From: Streptomyces sp. NBC_00536
GTDB taxonomy: Bacteria > Actinomycetota > Actinomycetes > Streptomycetales > Streptomycetaceae
Direction of reading: 5' to 3'
Assembly: GCF_036346295.1 (NCBI RefSeq)
Contig: NZ_CP107819.1
Coordinates: 5,208,001 to 5,272,000, forward strand
DNA length: 64,000 nt
Under the pieces are notes generated by a model, which worked only from the letters and a program-made list of their open reading frames with translations, was not told where the DNA came from and ran no database searches. This document shows, piece after piece, positions 15,415 to 22,514 of this stretch (the first letter of the stretch is position 1; the number at the start of each line of letters is the position of its first letter). The position numbers were made by a program, and so were the translations under genes.

Positions 15415-16368
15415 ATGATGACCCCTGTTCCTGTGCCCCCTGTCCTCCTGGCCGCGGAGATCGCCACCAGCGGATGGATCGGACCGGTCCTGGCCGTGAC
15501 CGTCGGCCTGTGCGTCTTCGGCGCCTTCCACGGCCTGCGGCTCTACCGCGCCGACACCAAACTCCCCACCGACCTGGCCCTCGCCCTGGAGGTCGGCGCC
15601 TCGCGCACCACCGCCGTCGGCTCCCTCGTCGACCGGCTGGGCATCCGCTGGGCGCCGCTCGTACTGCGCCTGATGGGCCAGGACCGGGTCGCCCGCAAGC
15701 GCCGCCAGATCGACATGGCGGGCAACCCGGCCGGTCTCACCATCGACCGCTACGCGGCGCGGCGCGCGGTGTACGGGGCCCTCGGCGCCCTCGGCGCCTT
15801 CGCCATGCTGATCAACGGCCAGCTGGTCGCGGCACTGCTGATGGTGGCGTTCGGGCTGTTCTGGATCGAGGTCGGCCTGTGGTCGGCGATCCGGGTCCGC
15901 CGCGACCACATCGAACGGATCCTGCCCGACTTCCTCGACGTGCTCGCCGTCGTGGTGAGCGCCGGACTCGGCTTCCGGCAGGCGCTGGAGCGGGTCGCGG
16001 ACAAGTACGAGGGCCCGTGGGCCGACGAAGTGCGCATCACCCTCCAGCAGATGAACATGGGCGTCAGCCGCCGCCAGGCCTTCGACGAGCTGCGCCGGCG
16101 CAACGACTCGGAACAGGTCGCGCAGTTCGTCACCGCCCTCCAGCAGGGCGAGGAACTGGGCTCGCCCATCGTCGACACGCTGATCGCGATCGCCGAGGAC
16201 ATGCGCCGTACGGACGCCCAGAACGCCCGCCGCCGGGCCGCCCGCGCGGTCCCCAAGGCGACCTTCGCGGTCACGATGTTCATGCTGCCCGGCACGCTGA
16301 TCCTGCTGGTCTGCGGCTTCGTCTACGGCGCGAACGTCGACTTCGGCGCGATCCTGGGGGGTGGCTGA
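15415..16368 (+). CDS. tadC: Tad inner-membrane platform protein TadC
   Basis: A 317-residue second F-domain platform protein. An N-terminal helix (GPVLAVTVGLCVFGAFHGLRLY), paired helices near residues 120-160 and a C-terminal helix (FAVTMFMLPGTLILLVCGFVYG) bracket the F domain (LPDFLDVLAVVVSAGLGFRQALERVADKYEGPW ... LQQGEELGSPIVDTLIAIAEDMRR). ATG 15415 is ten bases after the tadB stop and follows GAGGGCCGCCGG. Partner of TadB and the TadA ATPase. Confidence 0.93.
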   Translation: MMTPVPVPPVLLAAEIATSGWIGPVLAVTVGLCVFGAFHGLRLYRADTKLPTDLALALEVGASRTTAVGSLVDRLGIRWAPLVLRLMGQDRVARKRRQIDMAGNPAGLTIDRYAARRAVYGALGALGAFAMLINGQLVAALLMVAFGLFWIEVGLWSAIRVRRDHIERILPDFLDVLAVVVSAGLGFRQALERVADKYEGPWADEVRITLQQMNMGVSRRQAFDELRRRNDSEQVAQFVTALQQGEELGSPIVDTLIAIAEDMRRTDAQNARRRAARAVPKATFAVTMFMLPGTLILLVCGFVYGANVDFGAILGGG

Positions 16369-16373
16369 CGACG

Positions 16374-17624
16374 ATGGCCGCACTGTCCTACACGGGCTCT
16401 CGGGGCGGGCACGCGATGCGTGCTTCGCGCACCCACTGGAGGCGGAGGGCATCGCTCCCCCTCCCCCTCCAGGTGAACGCGCTCCAGGCCCTCTGCCGTC
16501 AGGTCTTCGCCTTCCGGCTGGTGATGATCGCCCTCGGCGCCCCCCTCGCGCTCACCCACACCGCGCCCGGCCTGCCGCTGTGGCTGGTCTCGGGCGCGCT
16601 GCTGACCGTGTTCATGTCCTCGTACGCCCTCTTCCGTGACTGGGAGCGCTTCGGCCCGCTGCTGCTGCGCCACCCCTGGCTGCTCGCCGTCGACATGACC
16701 TTCAGCGCCCTGCTGCTGATCACCGCCGGCCCCGAATCCCCGCTCGGCTTCGTCTCGGTGTGCACCCCGCTGCTCGCCGGGCTGGTCCAGGGATGGCGCG
16801 GATCGGCCCTGTACGCCGCCTTCCAGGCGGTGTCCGTGGCCGCACTGGCCCACCACGTGCCCGCGGCGTACCTCCTGGCCACCCTGTGCCTGCTCGCGGG
16901 CGCGGCCGGATCCAGCCTGCGCGGACTGCTGCTGCGCGTCGGCGAGGCGAGCCGGGCCCTGACCGAGACCCGGGCCCGGCTCGCCGTGGCCGAAGCCGTC
17001 CGCGACGAACGGGCCCGGCTTGCCCGGGAGATGCACGACTCGGTGTCCAAGACCCTGCACGGCCTGGCCCTGGCGGCGGACGCGCTGGGCCGCACGGCCG
17101 ACCCCGAAGCGGTACGCGGCCAGGCCGCCCTGATCGCCCGCGCGGCCCGCCGCGCGGCGGCGGAATCCCGCGAGCTGCTGTGCGACCTCCGCGAGGCGGA
17201 CGCCACCCCCGCGCCCCCACTGGCGGCCGAACTGACGGGCCTGGCCGCCCAGTTCGAGGGAGTACGCGTCTCCACTCCTCCGGACCTCCTCCCGGACTGC
17301 CCGCCACGGGTACGCCGCCACCTCCTCGCCATCACCGGCGAGGCCCTGGAGAACAGCCGCCGCCACGCGGCGGCGACCCGGACGACGGTGACGGCGTCCG
17401 TCACCGGCGGCCTGCTCACCCTCACCGTCCGGGACGACGGCCGCGGCCTCGCCGTGGACGCGACGGCCACCGCCCTGCGGTCGGCGGGCCACTTCGGCCT
17501 GCTGGGCATGCGGGAACGGGCGGCCGCGATCGGCGCGGACCTGACCGTCACCCCCGCCACCCCGTCGGGCACGGAGGTCCGCGTGACCCTGCCGCTCCCC
17601 ATCCCGCCACGGGGGCCGGCATGA
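16374..17624 (+). CDS. Sensor histidine kinase (NarL/DesK-type, HisKA_3)
   Basis: A 416-residue membrane kinase. Residues 45-185 hold about six hydrophobic helices with no large extracellular loop. A coiled-coil linker follows. The phosphoacceptor is His221 in REMHDSVSKTLHG, followed by an HATPase_c domain (ALENSRRHAAAT N-box, VRDDGRGL G1-box, HFGLLGMRERAAAIGA). Start ATG 16374 comes five bases after the tadC stop; ATG 16416 is an alternative. The ATGA overlap with the response regulator gene shows they are a pair. Embedded in the pilus locus, so a role in pilus gene control is inferred. Confidence 0.9.
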   Translation: MAALSYTGSRGGHAMRASRTHWRRRASLPLPLQVNALQALCRQVFAFRLVMIALGAPLALTHTAPGLPLWLVSGALLTVFMSSYALFRDWERFGPLLLRHPWLLAVDMTFSALLLITAGPESPLGFVSVCTPLLAGLVQGWRGSALYAAFQAVSVAALAHHVPAAYLLATLCLLAGAAGSSLRGLLLRVGEASRALTETRARLAVAEAVRDERARLAREMHDSVSKTLHGLALAADALGRTADPEAVRGQAALIARAARRAAAESRELLCDLREADATPAPPLAAELTGLAAQFEGVRVSTPPDLLPDCPPRVRRHLLAITGEALENSRRHAAATRTTVTASVTGGLLTLTVRDDGRGLAVDATATALRSAGHFGLLGMRERAAAIGADLTVTPATPSGTEVRVTLPLPIPPRGPA

Positions 17625-18319
17625 CACCCCCCGTCCCCCCGCTCCGCATCCTGATCGCGGACGACAACCCGGTCGTCCGGGCGGGCCTGGCCGCCCTGCT
17701 CGCCACCCACGAGGACCTCCAGGTGGTCGCCGAAGCGGCCGACGGCCGCGGCGCCCTCCACCTGACCCGCGCCCACCGCCCCGACGTGGTCCTGCTGGAC
17801 GTCCGGATGCCGGGCGTGGACGGCATCTCGGCCCTCCCGCACCTGGTCCAGCTGGCGCCCGTACTGATGCTGACCTACAGCCGGGAATCCGAAATCGTCC
17901 GGGAATCCCTCCTGCTGGGCGCGGCGGGCTACCTCGTCCACGGCGAATTCACCCCGGACCAGCTGACGTCGGCGATCCGCGACGCCCACGACGGCCGCGC
18001 GAACTTCACCTCGACCCCGTCGAGCATCTTGCTCGCGAACCTCCGAAACTCTTCGCAACCGCAACGAGTTGTGGCACAGTCTTCCTTGCAGCACCACAAC
18101 CACGCCGTCTACGGCCTGAGTTCGAGGGAGGTGGAGGTAATGGACTTGATCGCTTCCGGAATGAGCAACCAGCAGATCGCCGCCACCTGCTTCATCAGCG
18201 AGAAGACGGTCAAGAACCACATCAACCGCATCTTCGCGAAGCTCCAGAGCACCACCCGCAGCGAGGCCATAGCCCGCTGGCTGGGAACCGCCCGTCCAGG
18301 AGTGACCGGCCATGGGTAG
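17621..18319 (+). CDS. LuxR/NarL-family response regulator
   Basis: A 232-residue regulator. The receiver has the acidic pair Asp14-Asp15, the phosphoacceptor Asp60 (VVLLDVRMPG) and the switch Thr in LMLTYSRES. A linker of about 30 residues (SSILLANLRNSSQPQ ... HHNHAVYG) precedes the LuxR-type helix-turn-helix LSSREVEVMDLIASGMSNQQIAATCFISEKTVKNHINRI. Its start overlaps the kinase stop (ATGA). The Flp pilin gene begins 110 bp after it with its own leader and is the natural first target to test. Confidence 0.93.
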   Translation: MTPPVPPLRILIADDNPVVRAGLAALLATHEDLQVVAEAADGRGALHLTRAHRPDVVLLDVRMPGVDGISALPHLVQLAPVLMLTYSRESEIVRESLLLGAAGYLVHGEFTPDQLTSAIRDAHDGRANFTSTPSSILLANLRNSSQPQRVVAQSSLQHHNHAVYGLSSREVEVMDLIASGMSNQQIAATCFISEKTVKNHINRIFAKLQSTTRSEAIARWLGTARPGVTGHG

Positions 18320-18429
18320 ACGCCGAGCGCATTGGGTCCGTAATTGGGCCCCGGGACCCTTGGGCTCCCCCACCCCCACCCCGTACGGTCCGCAAATCGA
18401 CAGCGGCACCGGACCGGGAGGACCCCTCT

Positions 18430-18681
18430 ATGTCACACAGCACGCTGCTGAAGGCGACCGTGCGCACGAAGATCCGCGTGAGCGGATGGACGGACACGGC
18501 CATGACGAACCTCCGCAAGCGCTCCGCCAACGGGGACCGCGGCCAGACGGCGTTCGAGTACCTGGGAATCATCCTGGTGGTCGTGGTGATCATCGGAGCG
18601 ATCGTCGGCTCGGGCATCGGAACGGCGATCACGAACAAGATCGCCAAGGCGGTCGAGAGCATCAAGGCCGGCGGCAGTTGA
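18430..18681 (+). CDS. flp: Flp-family type IVb pilin
   Basis: An 83-residue prepilin. A long basic leader of 38 residues ends in NGDRG and is followed by QTAFEYLG, the exact Flp motif G|xxxxEY, so the mature pilin would be 45 residues: a single hydrophobic helix (IILVVVVIIGAIVGSGIG) and a short Lys-rich tail. ATG 18430 has GGGAGG nine bases upstream; an internal ATG at 18502 lacks one. The 110-bp gap before it may contain its own promoter, as expected for a major pilin made in excess. Confidence 0.88.
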   Translation: MSHSTLLKATVRTKIRVSGWTDTAMTNLRKRSANGDRGQTAFEYLGIILVVVVIIGAIVGSGIGTAITNKIAKAVESIKAGGS

Positions 18682-19319
18682 CCGCAGCAAGTCGAGGTGA
18701 TCGAGGACAGGCCTTCCCCATCTATGTCGTGATGGTGGCGGGCCTGCTCTTTGCTGCGCTCGCCTTTTTCGTCATCGCGCAGGCGGCGGTCACGCGGAGC
18801 GATGCGCAAGGGGCCGCTGACGCGGCCGCATTGGCTGCGGCGCGCGAGGCCAGGGACCACTTGCAGCCGGGTCTGGATCTCACCACTCTCAAGCCCGAGG
18901 ACTGGGAGAAGCTGCTCCAAGGGGCGTTCTTGAACATCGACACCGCCTGCTCCAAGGCCGGAGACTTCGCCAGCATGAATGATGCGACGGCGACGTGCAC
19001 GCACAGCCTGCTTCGCTTCGCCGTGGTGGTGCGGACGAATGGGACGGTGGGAAGCTCGGTGGTGCCCGGTACCGAAGACATGCACGGTGCGGCCAAGGCC
19101 ACTGCCGCGATCGAACCCCGCTGCCACCTTGGTGCAGGCTCGACGAAGCCCGACCCGGCACCGACGCCCACCCCCGCACCGGGCGGCGCAGGTGCGGAGA
19201 CACCTCCATCCGTCGCCATTGAATGTGATGGCAGCGCCGATATCCAGTTCGACCCTCTGCATCCAAAGCCGTGGAACACGCTGGCCAGAAGCCTGTTCAG
19301 CGTACGACTGGTCGACTGA
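18678..19319 (+). CDS. TadG/TadE-like pilus assembly protein
   Basis: A 213-residue protein beginning LTAASRGDRGQAFPIYVVMVAGLLFAALAF: a short basic leader, a G|QAFPIY sequence that lacks the Glu at position +5 of the Flp motif, and one membrane helix. SDAQGAADAAALAAAREARD follows, typical of TadG-like Flp assembly proteins. The exported part has five cysteines and a Pro-rich stretch (PTPTPAPGGAG). The best start is TTG 18678, overlapping the flp stop by four bases. A later start would lose the leader. Because Glu+5 is missing, processing by the prepilin peptidase is uncertain. Confidence 0.75.
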   Translation: MTAASRGDRGQAFPIYVVMVAGLLFAALAFFVIAQAAVTRSDAQGAADAAALAAAREARDHLQPGLDLTTLKPEDWEKLLQGAFLNIDTACSKAGDFASMNDATATCTHSLLRFAVVVRTNGTVGSSVVPGTEDMHGAAKATAAIEPRCHLGAGSTKPDPAPTPTPAPGGAGAETPPSVAIECDGSADIQFDPLHPKPWNTLARSLFSVRLVD

Positions 19320-19349
19320 TAGCGAACGAGAGAAAAGGAAGCGGCACAC

Positions 19350-19937
19350 ATGAGCATGCGGCACGCGGTGAAGGTCCGCGGGGGAGCGGCCGTAGTGACT
19401 GCGGCGGCTTTGGCCCTCACACTGGCCGGATGCGGCGGTGGCGGCGACAAGCCGCAGGAGCCGCAGAAGTCGTCTGCGGCGTCCCAGCCCGGCAGCAGCC
19501 CGCAGGCGCCTGCGCCGAATGGGAGTCAGAGCCCGGCACCTACCCAGATCCTCGCTACGGTGAACGGCCCGTCCAGCACTGTGCTGACGATCAACTCGGC
19601 CGCACGCGACCAAGGCGGGTTCCTCACGGTCAATGGGCAGATCAAGAACGGCGGCAGCGAAGCCTTCGTGGAGACCGCCGCCTGGCGTGGTGATGAACGC
19701 AGCGCGAGCGCAGCATCCGTGGCGGGGGTCACCCTGATCGACAAGGCCGGCAAGAAGCGGTACTACGTGCTTCGTGACACGGAAGGCAGGTGCCTGTGCA
19801 CCATCGGCCTCACACGCATCGGTGCCGGCGAAAGCGTCCCCTTCTTCGCCCAGTTCCCCGCACCCCCCGCAAACGTCACGGAGGTCGACTTCAACCTCCC
19901 CACCTTCGCCACGGCCACCATCAAAATCTCCGGGTGA
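19350..19937 (+). CDS. Secreted lipoprotein of the Tad locus, unknown function
   Basis: A 195-residue lipoprotein: signal peptide with lipobox LAGC (Cys28), a Gly/Lys/Pro/Ser-rich linker to about residue 70, then a compact beta-rich domain (ILATVNGPSSTVLTINSAARDQGGFLTVNGQIKN, VTLIDKAGKKRYYVLRDTEGRCLCTIGL, ESVPFFAQFPAPPANVTEVDFNLP). The domain resembles telomeric-repeat/Ig-like extracellular domains of actinobacterial lipoproteins, but no function can be named. It starts 30 bp after the TadG-like gene and four bases before the OmpA gene, so it belongs to the same transcript. Confidence 0.82.
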   Translation: MSMRHAVKVRGGAAVVTAAALALTLAGCGGGGDKPQEPQKSSAASQPGSSPQAPAPNGSQSPAPTQILATVNGPSSTVLTINSAARDQGGFLTVNGQIKNGGSEAFVETAAWRGDERSASAASVAGVTLIDKAGKKRYYVLRDTEGRCLCTIGLTRIGAGESVPFFAQFPAPPANVTEVDFNLPTFATATIKISG

Positions 19938-19941
19938 CCCC

Positions 19942-20634
19942 ATGACCACACGCTCACGCACACACCACCGCGCGGCCGCCGCCATCGCCGTGACCGCGCT
20001 GATCCTCGCCGGGGGGCACCTCCTCGGCGCGACGAGCGCCCACGCCGACGACAAGCCCAGCCCACCCCCCGGCGCCACGCCGACGGGCGCCACGCCGACC
20101 GGCTCCGTACCGCCCGGGACAGAGGCATCCAGCTCCGCACCCGTCGCCATCGACTCCAACTCACCCGGGCTCAAGATCCCGCAGGGCGGCACCCTCGCGC
20201 CCGCCAAGGTGCTCGACATCGCCGAGGTCGTGGAAGACCTCGGCGGCGAACAGCGCCGGCAGGAGACCAACCAGAACGTCATGATGGCGCTCCAGTCGGA
20301 GGTCCTCTTCCCCGAGAACAGCGCCGTCTTCAACGCCCAGGCCGCCGCCCGCATCCTGGCCATCGCCAACGAGATCAACCAGCAGAAGGCCACCCGCGTC
20401 CGCGTCTTCGGCTTCACCGACGACCAGGGCAGCTACGAGCACGGCAAGGAACTCTCCAAGCAGCGCGCCGACGCCGTGCATGCCGAGCTGGCCAAGACCG
20501 TCACCAACCCCGCCGTCGTCTTCGACATCCGCGGGTACAGCGAGGACTACCCGATCGCCGACAACAGCACCGAAGAGGGCCGCAAGAAGAACCGCCGCGT
20601 GGAGATCACCTTCCCGCGCGGCAGCGACAAGTAG
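19942..20634 (+). CDS. OmpA-family peptidoglycan-binding secreted protein
   Basis: A 230-residue protein with a signal peptide (ALILAGGHLLGATSAHA), a Pro/Thr-rich linker and a C-terminal OmpA domain: FGFTDDQGSYEHGKELSKQRADAVHAEL, RGYSEDYPIADNSTEEGRKKNRRVEITF. The Asp and Arg that bind diaminopimelate in OmpA-like domains (in SKQRAD and NRRVE) are present. A Gram-positive has no outer membrane, so this protein more likely anchors something to the cell wall. Position at the end of the Tad cluster suggests it, with the adjacent lipoprotein, secures the pilus in peptidoglycan (inference). Confidence 0.87.
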   Translation: MTTRSRTHHRAAAAIAVTALILAGGHLLGATSAHADDKPSPPPGATPTGATPTGSVPPGTEASSSAPVAIDSNSPGLKIPQGGTLAPAKVLDIAEVVEDLGGEQRRQETNQNVMMALQSEVLFPENSAVFNAQAAARILAIANEINQQKATRVRVFGFTDDQGSYEHGKELSKQRADAVHAELAKTVTNPAVVFDIRGYSEDYPIADNSTEEGRKKNRRVEITFPRGSDK

Positions 20635-20652
20635 GCCGCCCCGCCCCGGGGT

Positions 20653-21234
20653 TTAGCCGCGGGACCCGCTCCCCGCGAGGAGCAGTTCCGCCATCTCGCG
20701 CGCCCGCAGGGCGGCGGCCGGGCCGGGGTCCAGCGCCGCCACCGCCGTCGCGCCCTCGACCAGGATCATCAGCCGGTCGGCCAGCTCCGCCGCCGACGCG
20801 GAGGACTCGTCCGGCAGCGACGCGGCCACCTCGCCCAGCAGCTCCCGCAGCTGCTCCTTGTGGCGCCGCACGACCTCCCGCACCCCGGCCGGTCCCGCCC
20901 CCAGTTCCCCGTGGGCGTTCAGGAACGCGCACCCCCGGAAGCCGGGTTCCGCGAACCACCCGGCCAGCCAGTCGAACACCGCCGCCACCGCGGCCCCCCG
21001 CTCCGGCCCGGCGGCGGTCACGGCCGCGCGCAGGCTCGCCATCCACCGCCGGTCGCGCCGGTCCAGGTAGGCCTCGACCAGCGCGTCCTTGGCGGGGAAG
21101 ACCCGGTACAGCCGCTTGAGCGGGACCCCCGACGCGGTACGGATGCGGTCCATGCCGACGGCCTGGACGCCCTCGGCGTAGAACAGCGCCTCCGCCGCGT
21201 CGAGCAGTCGGGTCCGGGCCTCTTCGTCGTCCAT
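20653..21234 (-). CDS. TetR-family regulator
   Basis: A 193-residue TetR repressor. The N-terminal helix-turn-helix is [52 protein letters not shown]; the C-terminal half is the ligand/dimer domain. [19 protein letters not shown] is a signature of the LmrA/YxaF-like subgroup. ATG 21234 is the likely start. It is divergent from a DUF1348 gene, and the gap holds two palindromes that fit TetR sites overlapping both promoters, so it probably represses itself and that gene. Confidence 0.9.
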   Translation of the reverse strand: MDDEEARTRLLDAAEALFYAEGVQAVGMDRIRTASGVPLKRLYRVFPAKDALVEAYLDRRDRRWMASLRAAVTAAGPERGAAVAAVFDWLAGWFAEPGFRGCAFLNAHGELGAGPAGVREVVRRHKEQLRELLGEVAASLPDESSASAAELADRLMILVEGATAVAALDPGPAAALRAREMAELLLAGSGSRG

Positions 21235-21265
21235 GGGGGCAGCGTAGTCCAATTCCGCTTGCGCC

Positions 21266-21303
21266 GAGAACGCCCGTTCTCTACGGTGAGAACGTACGTT
21301 CTC
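21266..21303. promoter_or_regulatory. Two tandem TetR-type operators
   Basis: GAGAACGCCCGTTCTC (21266-21281) and GAGAACGTACGTTCTC (21288-21303) share the inverted arms GAGAACG/CGTTCTC. The second is a perfect 16-bp palindrome. Their centres are 22 bp apart, two helical turns, so two dimers would bind the same DNA face. They lie between the divergent TetR and DUF1348 genes, about 35 bp from each start. Confidence 0.8.
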
Positions 21304-21338
21304 CACTCTCGCGGCATCGCATCGAAAGGTGTCTCCCC

Positions 21339-21770
21339 ATGCCCACCCCCCTGCCCACACCCATGCCCGCACTCCTGCCGCCCTTCACGGAGGAAACCGC
21401 CCGGGCCAAGGTCCAGGCCGCCGAGGACGCCTGGAACACCCGCGACCCCGACCGCGTCGCCCTCGCCTACTCCGAGGACTCGGTCTGGCGCAATCGCGAC
21501 CGCTTCCTCACCGGCCGCGCCGAGATCCGGGCCTTCCTCGCCGACAAGTGGAGCCGCGAACTCGACTACCGCCTGCGCAAGGAGCTGTGGTCGTACACCG
21601 GCAACCGGATCTCCGTGCGCTTCGAGTACGAGTGGCACGACACGGCGGGCCAGTGTTGGCGCAGCCACGGCAACGAGCAGTGGGAATTCGACACGACCGG
21701 CCTCATGCGCCGCCGCGAAGCCAGCATCAACGACATCCCCATCACCCCGGCGGACCGCCGCCTGCCCTGA
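21339..21770 (+). CDS. DUF1348 (NTF2-like fold) protein
   Basis: A 143-residue protein of the DUF1348 family, an NTF2/SnoaL-like cone fold. The core motifs are [69 protein letters not shown] and GNEQWEFD. The family is widespread and uncharacterised; SnoaL-like relatives are cyclases or isomerases. The first ten residues are Pro-rich and an in-frame ATG at 21363 may be the true start. It is controlled presumably by the divergent TetR. Confidence 0.85.
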   Translation: MPTPLPTPMPALLPPFTEETARAKVQAAEDAWNTRDPDRVALAYSEDSVWRNRDRFLTGRAEIRAFLADKWSRELDYRLRKELWSYTGNRISVRFEYEWHDTAGQCWRSHGNEQWEFDTTGLMRRREASINDIPITPADRRLP

Positions 21771-21826
21771 CCCCGTCCGGCCGTCCGGCGGTCCGGCCAT
21801 CAGGGCATCCCGCCCCGCCCGCGCCG

Positions 21827-22396
21827 CTACTGGTGGGCGCGGGTGATCAGGTCCGTGGCGACTTCCAGGGCGGCCAGCCGGGTTTCTTCCGGGTCGGCTT
21901 CCACGTGCTGGAGGAACATCATGCCCGCGTGCAGGGTGAAGATCGCGCTGACGCAGCGCACCTGGTCCTGCAGCGGGGCGTCGTCCGTGCGCAGCAGGTC
22001 GACCATCTTCAGCATCCGCTTCTTGACGATCTCGCCGATGCTCAGCTCGCGCATCGTCGCCTGGTTCTCCTGCATGAACCGGTACAGCTGTGCGCCCGAG
22101 CGCATCGCCTCGCTGTAGCGGCGCAGCATCTCCTGCTTGGTGGCCAGCGTGTGCGGCTGCTCGCCGGCCCATGCGATCAGTTCGTCGATCGGGCGTGTCG
22201 TGTCGTCGAAGACGCTGATCAGGATCTCTTCCTTGGTCTTGAAGTGGTAGTACAGTGCCGCCTTCGTGACCTCCAGCCGCTCCGCGATCTCCCGCAGCGA
22301 CGTCTTCTCGTACCCCTGCTCGGCGAAGAGCTCCAGTGCGACGTCCTGGATGAGCTGGCGCGTGTTGCCACGGCGCTGCTGAGGACTGCTGGACAT
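21827..22396 (-). CDS. TetR-family regulator of the adjacent DHA2 exporter
   Basis: A 189-residue TetR repressor (TRQLIQDVALELFAEQGYEKTSLREIAERLEVTKAALYYHFKTKEEILISVF), with the very regular HTH of efflux repressors. ATG 22396. It is divergent from an MFS drug exporter, and the gap contains a 22-bp near-perfect inverted repeat. This is the standard arrangement for an efflux pump repressed by its own TetR and induced by the pump substrate. Confidence 0.92.
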   Translation of the reverse strand: MSSSPQQRRGNTRQLIQDVALELFAEQGYEKTSLREIAERLEVTKAALYYHFKTKEEILISVFDDTTRPIDELIAWAGEQPHTLATKQEMLRRYSEAMRSGAQLYRFMQENQATMRELSIGEIVKKRMLKMVDLLRTDDAPLQDQVRCVSAIFTLHAGMMFLQHVEADPEETRLAALEVATDLITRAHQ

Positions 22397-22413
22397 GGGG
22401 CACTCTCCATTTA

Positions 22414-22483
22414 CTTACTTGACGCCCGGCTAGTTACGGGTCTACTTTCCCCAGTGTAGTGAACTAGCCGGGCGGCAAGTAAG
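22414..22483. promoter_or_regulatory. Large inverted repeat between TetR and exporter genes
   Basis: Arms 22414-22435 and 22462-22483 are 22 bp long and complementary at 21 positions, separated by 26 bp. Each arm begins CTTACTTG and ends GGCTAGTT. Within each arm ACTTG and CTAGT form an imperfect palindrome, so each arm may be one TetR operator, the two facing in opposite directions, one per promoter. The low-GC arms stand out against the surroundings. Confidence 0.75.
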
Positions 22484-22514
22484 GGCCCGGACGCCATGGG
22501 GAGTGGGACGGGAC

